NCBI GenBank assembly: GCA_041563315.1
Contig: JBFFNE010000013.1
Span: 1 to 52,933 of the forward strand
Direction of reading: 5' to 3'
DNA length: 52,933 bases
DNA from: JBFEYJ01 sp041563315
Lineage (GTDB): Bacteria > Pseudomonadota > Gammaproteobacteria > Thiohalomonadales > Thiohalomonadaceae
In this document: piece after piece, positions 49,222 through 52,933 of the stretch
How positions within the stretch are numbered: the first letter of the stretch is position 1
Layout of the letters: each line of letters begins with the position of its first letter
Notes under the pieces: generated by a model
What the model saw: the letters and a program-made list of their open reading frames with translations, nothing else
The model's database searches: none
Told to the model about the DNA's origin: nothing
Position numbers and translations under genes: made by a program

Positions 49222-51252
49222 ATGATCGATCCATCATTGCCCGTGCCCAACCTCAACCCCAGTCAGAAAGAAGCGGTCCGCTATATCGACAGCCCCCTGC
49301 TGGTGCTGGCCGGTGCCGGTTCAGGAAAAACCCGCGTAATTACGCAGAAAATCGCTCATTTGATTCAAAACTGCGGTATCGCTCCCAGTCATATTGCCGC
49401 GGTGACCTTCACCAACAAGGCGGCACGGGAGATGAAAGAGCGTGTTGGCCAGCTGCTCAAAGGCAAGGAGGGCAAGGGGCTGCGTGTCTCCACCTTCCAC
49501 ACCCTGGGGCTGGACATCATCCGCAAGGAGCTCTCCGCACTCGGTTACAAGGCCGGTTTCTCCATCTTCGATGCTGCCGACAGCGCCTCGCTGCTGCGCG
49601 AGCTGATGCGCAAGGAGAACAACAACGAGGAGATGGAAAAGGAGGTGCAACGACGCATCTCCAGCTGGAAGAACGCTTTCATCACCCCGGAGCAGGCACT
49701 GGCCAGTGCGGAGGACCCGATGGACCACAACGCTGCCCTGCTCTACGTCGGCTACAACCGTCACCTCAAGGCCTTCAATGCGGTCGACTTCGATGATCTA
49801 ATCATGCTGCCGGTCTTACTGTTCCAGCAGCAACCAGAGATTCTGGAGAAATGGCAGAACCGCATCCGTTATCTGCTGGTGGACGAATACCAGGACACTA
49901 ACGCTACCCAATATCAGCTGGTCAAGCTGCTGGTTGGGGTGCGAGGCGCACTCACCGTGGTCGGTGACGATGACCAGTCCATCTACGCCTGGCGCGGCGC
50001 TCAGCCGGAGAATCTCGCCCTGTTGAGCCGGGACTACCCTACCCTCAAGGTGATCAAGCTGGAGCAGAATTACCGCTCCATGGGGCGCATTCTCAAGGCG
50101 GCCAATGAGCTCATCGCGCAGAATCCGCATGTCTTCGAGAAAATGCTGTGGAGCGAGCTGGGCTACGGCGATCCCATCAAAGTCGTCAACTGTGCCGACG
50201 AGCAGGACGAAGCGCTCAAGGTCGCCTCGGCGATCCTGCACCAGCGCTTCCAGCAGAAAACCGATTACTCCGACTTCGCCATTCTCTACCGCGGCAACCA
50301 CCAGTCGCGCCTGTTCGAGCGAGCACTGCGCGAACAACGCATCCCCTACACCATCTCCGGTGGCAGCTCCTTCTTCTCGCTCACCGAGGTGAAAGACATC
50401 ATGGGCTACCTGCGCCTGCTGGTGAACCCGGACGACGACACCGCGTTCCTGCGCGTGGTCAACACCCCGCGGCGCGAGATCGGCGCATCCACCGTGGAGA
50501 AACTCGGCGCCTACGCCACGCAGCGCGGAATCAGCCTGTTTGCCGCCAGCTTCGAGCTGGGCCTCAAAGCGCAGATCAACGAGCGGGCTCACACCCGCCT
50601 GACCCGCTTCGTCCACTGGCTGGTGGAGCTGGGCGACCGCGCCCGCCGCGGCGATCCCGTCGCCGCGGCGCGCGATCTTATCCGCGACATCGACTACCCG
50701 CTCTGGCTCAACGAGAACAGTAATGATCTCAAACAGGCCGAACGACGCATGGAAAACGTCGAGGAACTGCTCGGCTGGCTCAAGCGCATGGCCGATGATC
50801 CGGAAAACGAGATCAGCGACCTCAGCGAGATGGTCGCACGCATGAGCCTGATGGATATCCTCGAGCGGCAGAACGAGGAAGAGGCCGGCGACAGCGTCCG
50901 CCTGATGACCCTGCACGCCGCCAAGGGGCTGGAATTCCCCCACGTCTTTCTCGTCGGCATGGAAGAGGAGCTGCTGCCGCACCGCGTCTCCATCGAGGAA
51001 GACAACATCGAAGAGGAGCGCCGCCTCGCCTACGTCGGCATCACCCGCGCCCAACGCACCCTCACCATGACCCTCGCCACCCGCCGCCGACGCGGCGGCG
51101 AGCTGGTGCGCTGCGAGCCGAGCCGCTTTCTCGATGAACTACCCGAGGACGACCTGCAGTGGGAGGGTAAAGGGATTGAAACCACCCCGGAAGAGCGCCA
51201 GGAGCGGGGAAAGGCGCACCTGAGTGCGCTCAAGGGAATGCTCGGCAGCTGA
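49222..51252 (+). CDS. rep: ATP-dependent DNA helicase Rep
   Basis: 676-aa superfamily 1A 3'-5' helicase. Q-motif LNPSQKEAVRY, Walker A LAGAGSGKTRVIT, motif Ia TFTNKAAREM, motif II LLVDEYQDTN, motif III VVGDDDQSIYAWRGA, motif IV LEQNYRS, motif V TLHAAKGLEF and motif VI YVGITRAQRTL. The length is right for Rep (E. coli 673) and short of UvrD/PcrA. Rep clears protein roadblocks ahead of the replisome. It is monocistronic and lies at the end of the conserved chromosomal part of the window. Confidence 0.95.
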   Translation: MIDPSLPVPNLNPSQKEAVRYIDSPLLVLAGAGSGKTRVITQKIAHLIQNCGIAPSHIAAVTFTNKAAREMKERVGQLLKGKEGKGLRVSTFHTLGLDIIRKELSALGYKAGFSIFDAADSASLLRELMRKENNNEEMEKEVQRRISSWKNAFITPEQALASAEDPMDHNAALLYVGYNRHLKAFNAVDFDDLIMLPVLLFQQQPEILEKWQNRIRYLLVDEYQDTNATQYQLVKLLVGVRGALTVVGDDDQSIYAWRGAQPENLALLSRDYPTLKVIKLEQNYRSMGRILKAANELIAQNPHVFEKMLWSELGYGDPIKVVNCADEQDEALKVASAILHQRFQQKTDYSDFAILYRGNHQSRLFERALREQRIPYTISGGSSFFSLTEVKDIMGYLRLLVNPDDDTAFLRVVNTPRREIGASTVEKLGAYATQRGISLFAASFELGLKAQINERAHTRLTRFVHWLVELGDRARRGDPVAAARDLIRDIDYPLWLNENSNDLKQAERRMENVEELLGWLKRMADDPENEISDLSEMVARMSLMDILERQNEEEAGDSVRLMTLHAAKGLEFPHVFLVGMEEELLPHRVSIEEDNIEEERRLAYVGITRAQRTLTMTLATRRRRGGELVRCEPSRFLDELPEDDLQWEGKGIETTPEERQERGKAHLSALKGMLGS

Positions 51253-51307
51253 CGGCTTTGCGGCCGATGGCAAACAACCGATTGGCGCTTACTTTCGGCC
51301 AAACTCC

Positions 51308-51444
51308 GTCATCCTGGCGAAGCCCGGGATCCAGACTCCTCACCCCCGCAGCACCTACTGGATTATTCGCTTCGCTCACCCTTCCGACCGACTTTCAGTC
51401 GTTCAACGCGTTTCGCCCTTTTATCTGGCCTTCGCCGGAATGAC
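51308..51444. repeat. Dispersed GTCATYCYGGCGAAG inverted repeat
   Basis: The left arm GTCATCCTGGCGAAGCC (then CGGGATCCAG, to 51334) pairs imperfectly with the right arm CTGGCCTTCGCCGGAATGAC (51425-51444). Repeats with GTCATTCCGGCGAAGGCCGG cores are abundant in proteobacterial intergenic DNA. The element marks the boundary between conserved genes and the cassette region. Confidence 0.75.
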
Positions 51445-51474
51445 AAAGCCGCCTTTTTGGCTAATAACCTCTTG

Positions 51475-51497
51475 AAACGCCGGGGTTAACGGCGTTT
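51475..51497. repeat. Inverted repeat AAACGCC/GGCGTTT
   Basis: 7-bp perfect arms around GGGGTTAAC. It lacks a T-tract on either side, so it is an uncertain terminator for rep. It could mark the left edge of the cassette region. Confidence 0.35.
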
Positions 51498-51544
51498 AAT
51501 CAGGGTTCACAATAAGTTGATGACACAAGGAGTGGTGCGACCCA

Positions 51545-51697
51545 ATGCTCACAATAGATTCCCACGGCACCATTCCGTCCCCGCTCAACCCAATCATAGG
51601 CACAATCTTTCCCCAGGATATGGCAATGAAATTGAAGCATAGCGATGTGGTGTCAATGGGGCTGAAATCACGTCTGGGTAGGAAAGGCAGACCGTGA
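51545..51697 (+). CDS. Possible 50-aa small ORF
   Basis: Short reading frame MLTIDSHGTIPSPLNPIIG... ending in GRKGRP, preceded by AAGGAG about 10 nt upstream. There is no recognised domain, and the codons do not stand out. An overlapping minus-strand frame (51496-51903) looks like a shadow of this and the next gene. The rest of the 51253-51778 interval carries only repeats. Confidence 0.22.
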   Translation: MLTIDSHGTIPSPLNPIIGTIFPQDMAMKLKHSDVVSMGLKSRLGRKGRP

Positions 51698-51778
51698 CGC
51701 GAGAGTACTGCGATAAGGTTGGCAAATATAGGAACATTGACAAGGGAAGGGGGTGCCTTCCATTGCATGTTATATGCC

Positions 51779-52105
51779 ATGAAAAATAACCAGCTTACGA
51801 AAGGCCACCAACGGCGCATCATGTACATCGAAAACAAAGATGGTGAAATTGACGGTGCGGTGGCAAGAATCGGGTGGGTCGAATTTTCAAAATCAGGACT
51901 CACTGTCTACTATCGAGGCAAAACACTGTCCAGAGCAAAAGGTGATGGGGTGGCTGGTAATCACTTTGATGCAGAAACTGGCGAGGAGTACTGGGTATCA
52001 GGCATTAAAAAGAAAGGCTCAAACACCCATTGGGCAGAGTCGATAAAAGTGGTTGTTGATGAAGACGCCAAAGACGAGTATCAACGAATTAAAGAAGGCA
52101 TATAA
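51779..52105 (+). CDS. Conserved hypothetical protein, cassette-borne
   Basis: 108 aa from this start, of a small family best recognised by RIGWVEFSKSGLTVYYRGKTL and GNHFDAETGEEYWVSGIKKKG, made mostly of beta strands. Members are sometimes annotated as deoxyxylulose-phosphate synthase, which this sequence does not support. An in-frame ATG at 51821 (MYIENKDG) is an alternative start and resembles the usual family start. The stop codon lies inside the R'' core of an attC site, as is typical for integron cassettes. Confidence 0.7.
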   Translation: MKNNQLTKGHQRRIMYIENKDGEIDGAVARIGWVEFSKSGLTVYYRGKTLSRAKGDGVAGNHFDAETGEEYWVSGIKKKGSNTHWAESIKVVVDEDAKDEYQRIKEGI

Positions 52106-52165
52106 CACGGAGCTTCAGCCGACGTCGGTGCTGTCGCGCTTCCTCGGCTGAGCTCGGCGTTATGC
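52100..52165. other. Integron attC recombination site
   Basis: R'' ATATAAC (52100-52106) and R' GTTATGC (52159-52165) flank a folded site. The inner L boxes AGCTTCAGCCGA and TCGGCTGAGCT pair with one extrahelical T (52115), and unpaired 4-nt spacers (ACGG, CGGC) separate R from L. The variable terminal loop is ~21 nt. This is the full attC layout. No integrase gene or attI is in the window. Confidence 0.82.
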
Positions 52166-52171
52166 AATTAA

Positions 52172-52678
52172 ATGAGAAATCGAATGAAGAGAGGAACATT
52201 GGTATTTTTCTGCGGCAAGATGGGCGCGGGAAAAACTACCAAGTCTAAGGAAATTGCTCTAGAAAGGAATGCCGTGTTGCTTTCAGAGGATGAATGGCTC
52301 GAATCTATCTATTCAAATAAAATTTCGTCACTAGATGACTATATAAAATATTCTAGCCAACTCAAACCTCAAATAAAAAAGCTAGTCCAGTCAATTTTGG
52401 TCGCTGGCACAGACGTAATAATGGATTTTCCAGCAAACACTACTTCACAGAGGGAATGGTTCAGTGAAATCTTCACCGAAATTAAAGCTCCTCACAGCCT
52501 GTTTTTCATTGATGTTACTAGTGAAGTCTGTCTTAAACAGATCGAAAAAAGGCGTGTTGCGCAACCAGAAAGGGCTGCTACTGATACGGAAGAGATGTTT
52601 GAACAAGTTACAAAGTACTTTGTAGAACCAACGCCTAAAGAAGGGTTTAACATTACGAGAGTTTCTAGTAATGCATAA
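52172..52678 (+). CDS. P-loop kinase-like ATPase, cassette-borne
   Basis: 168-aa AAA_33/zeta-toxin-like P-loop protein (or 164 aa from the ATG at 52184). Walker A is FFCGKMGAGKTTKSKEI; a LLSEDEW segment, VIMDFPANT and a C-terminal lid CLKQIEKRRVAQPERA resemble small-molecule kinases. Base composition is clearly AT-richer than the rest of the window, consistent with horizontal acquisition. It starts 6 nt after the attC R' box, and its TAA lies in GCATAAC, another R''-like box. Substrate unknown; relatives are often misnamed. Confidence 0.75.
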   Translation: MRNRMKRGTLVFFCGKMGAGKTTKSKEIALERNAVLLSEDEWLESIYSNKISSLDDYIKYSSQLKPQIKKLVQSILVAGTDVIMDFPANTTSQREWFSEIFTEIKAPHSLFFIDVTSEVCLKQIEKRRVAQPERAATDTEEMFEQVTKYFVEPTPKEGFNITRVSSNA

Positions 52679-52758
52679 CAAATCAATCAACTACGCGCCA
52701 TCGGCGCCGGAGGAGCCTCCCCTGGTTTTGCACACACCTACCTAATAATTTGTTAGAG
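52673..52758. other. Second attC-like site (uncertain)
   Basis: GCATAAC (52673-52679) and GTTAGAG (52752-52758) are joined by outer pairing AACAAAT/ATTTGTT and bounded as cassettes usually are. The inner part has local palindromes (GGCGCC, GGAGG-AG-CCTCC) but lacks clear matching L boxes, so the site may be degenerate or truncated by the insertion element that follows. Confidence 0.42.
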
Positions 52759-52779
52759 GTGTGAAATGGCTAGAATAAA

Positions 52780-52933
52780 TAGGGTCAGAGAGCCCGGATT
52801 CAACTCATAAATGCATAACTTGAAACCCTGGAAGTAGCGGCCAGCTGCAAGTAGGCTAACCGCTTCTTCTCCGGCAAGAGATGCAACGATGAGCAATTAC
52901 AAGCAGCTGACCTATGAGCAAAGATGCCAGATC
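52780..52933 (+). mobile_element. Probable IS30-family insertion sequence, left end
   Basis: It begins near the AATAGGGTCAGAGAGCCC segment and includes the start of the transposase gene. The right end and any target duplication are outside the window, so the boundary is approximate. Confidence 0.45.
52889..52933 (+). CDS. IS30-family transposase, 5' fragment (cut by window end)
   Basis: Fifteen codons reading MSNYKQLTYEQRCQI, which match the start of IS30-type transposases (the KQLT.EQR.QI helix-turn-helix N terminus). The frame continues beyond the window. Upstream, GGGTCAGAGAGCCCGG (from ~52784) may be part of the left terminal repeat. Confidence 0.65.
   Translation, partial: MSNYKQLTYEQRCQI

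Noticed and set aside
49816..51054. Long minus-strand ORF (412 aa) opposite rep
   Set aside because: It lies wholly antisense to the conserved rep gene, has no recognisable domain, and is expected by chance in GC-rich DNA.
51496..51903. Minus-strand ORF (135 aa) at the cassette edge
   Set aside because: Overlaps the better supported cassette ORF in antisense; composition is not protein-like, and no ribosome site was found.
1..52933. CRISPR array or tRNA/rRNA genes
   Set aside because: I found no regularly spaced direct repeats with unique spacers, and saw no cloverleaf or rRNA motifs by eye; a tRNAscan-SE or Infernal run was not possible.

Overview
The window looks like a chromosomal segment of a gammaproteobacterium, perhaps a chemolithoautotroph of the Chromatiales/Thiotrichales type. 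This is inferred from the gene set: a sucrose synthase/sucrose-phosphate synthase operon, an SpeA-type arginine decarboxylase, a priA-argS-ftsN neighbourhood, UbiK, ComM, a truncated aryl-polyene-like cluster and CFI-box secreted proteins. Most of it is moderately GC-rich with tight operons. The last ~1.2 kb is clearly AT-richer and mobile. I saw no tRNA, rRNA or CRISPR array.

Layout. 1-10.8 kb: housekeeping genes (LpxL-like acyltransferase, fructosamine-kinase-like protein, group 3 truncated haemoglobin, FMN-binding protein, priA with a pair of consensus DnaA boxes upstream, cytochrome b561, argS, an FtsN-like SPOR protein, a YugP-like peptidase, a small lipoprotein). 10.8-21.2 kb: one minus-strand, translationally coupled operon of 12 genes resembling an aryl polyene cluster (ACP, membrane protein, AMP-ligase, two dehydratases, acyltransferase, LolA-like carrier, MMPL exporter, ketosynthase, chain-length-factor-like partner, ketoreductase, glycosyltransferase). 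21.2-30.7 kb: DUF218 protein, MipA/OmpV, divergent speA and speE, a CHASE-PAS-PAS hybrid kinase, a FetAB-like ABC transporter and a double-CDGSH protein. 30.8-33.7 kb: a nitrogen-control operon (TIGR02001-type porin, glnK, amtB) behind a sigma-54 promoter with two NtrC-type sites, and ubiK.

34-38.7 kb is the most unusual region: a six-gene minus-strand operon encoding a 213-aa protein I do not recognise, an MglA-like small GTPase, an ABC ATPase fused to a dual-specificity phosphatase, two Roadblock/LC7 proteins, and a ferredoxin-truncated globin-zinc ribbon fusion. Upstream of it lie a near-ideal CRP-type operator and an RNA closely resembling a cyclic di-GMP-I (GEMM) riboswitch. Together this suggests a signalling module that joins second messengers (cAMP-like and c-di-GMP), a GTPase switch with Roadblock partners, a phosphatase, and redox or gas sensing by the ferredoxin-globin.

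39-52.9 kb: comM; a beta-helix/fibronectin/CFI-box protein coupled to a small outer-membrane barrel; a fructokinase-SPS/SPP-sucrose synthase operon with overlapping GTGA junctions; the rep helicase; then a small cassette region with a well-formed attC site, two cassette-like ORFs, and the first 15 codons of an IS30-family transposase cut off by the window end.
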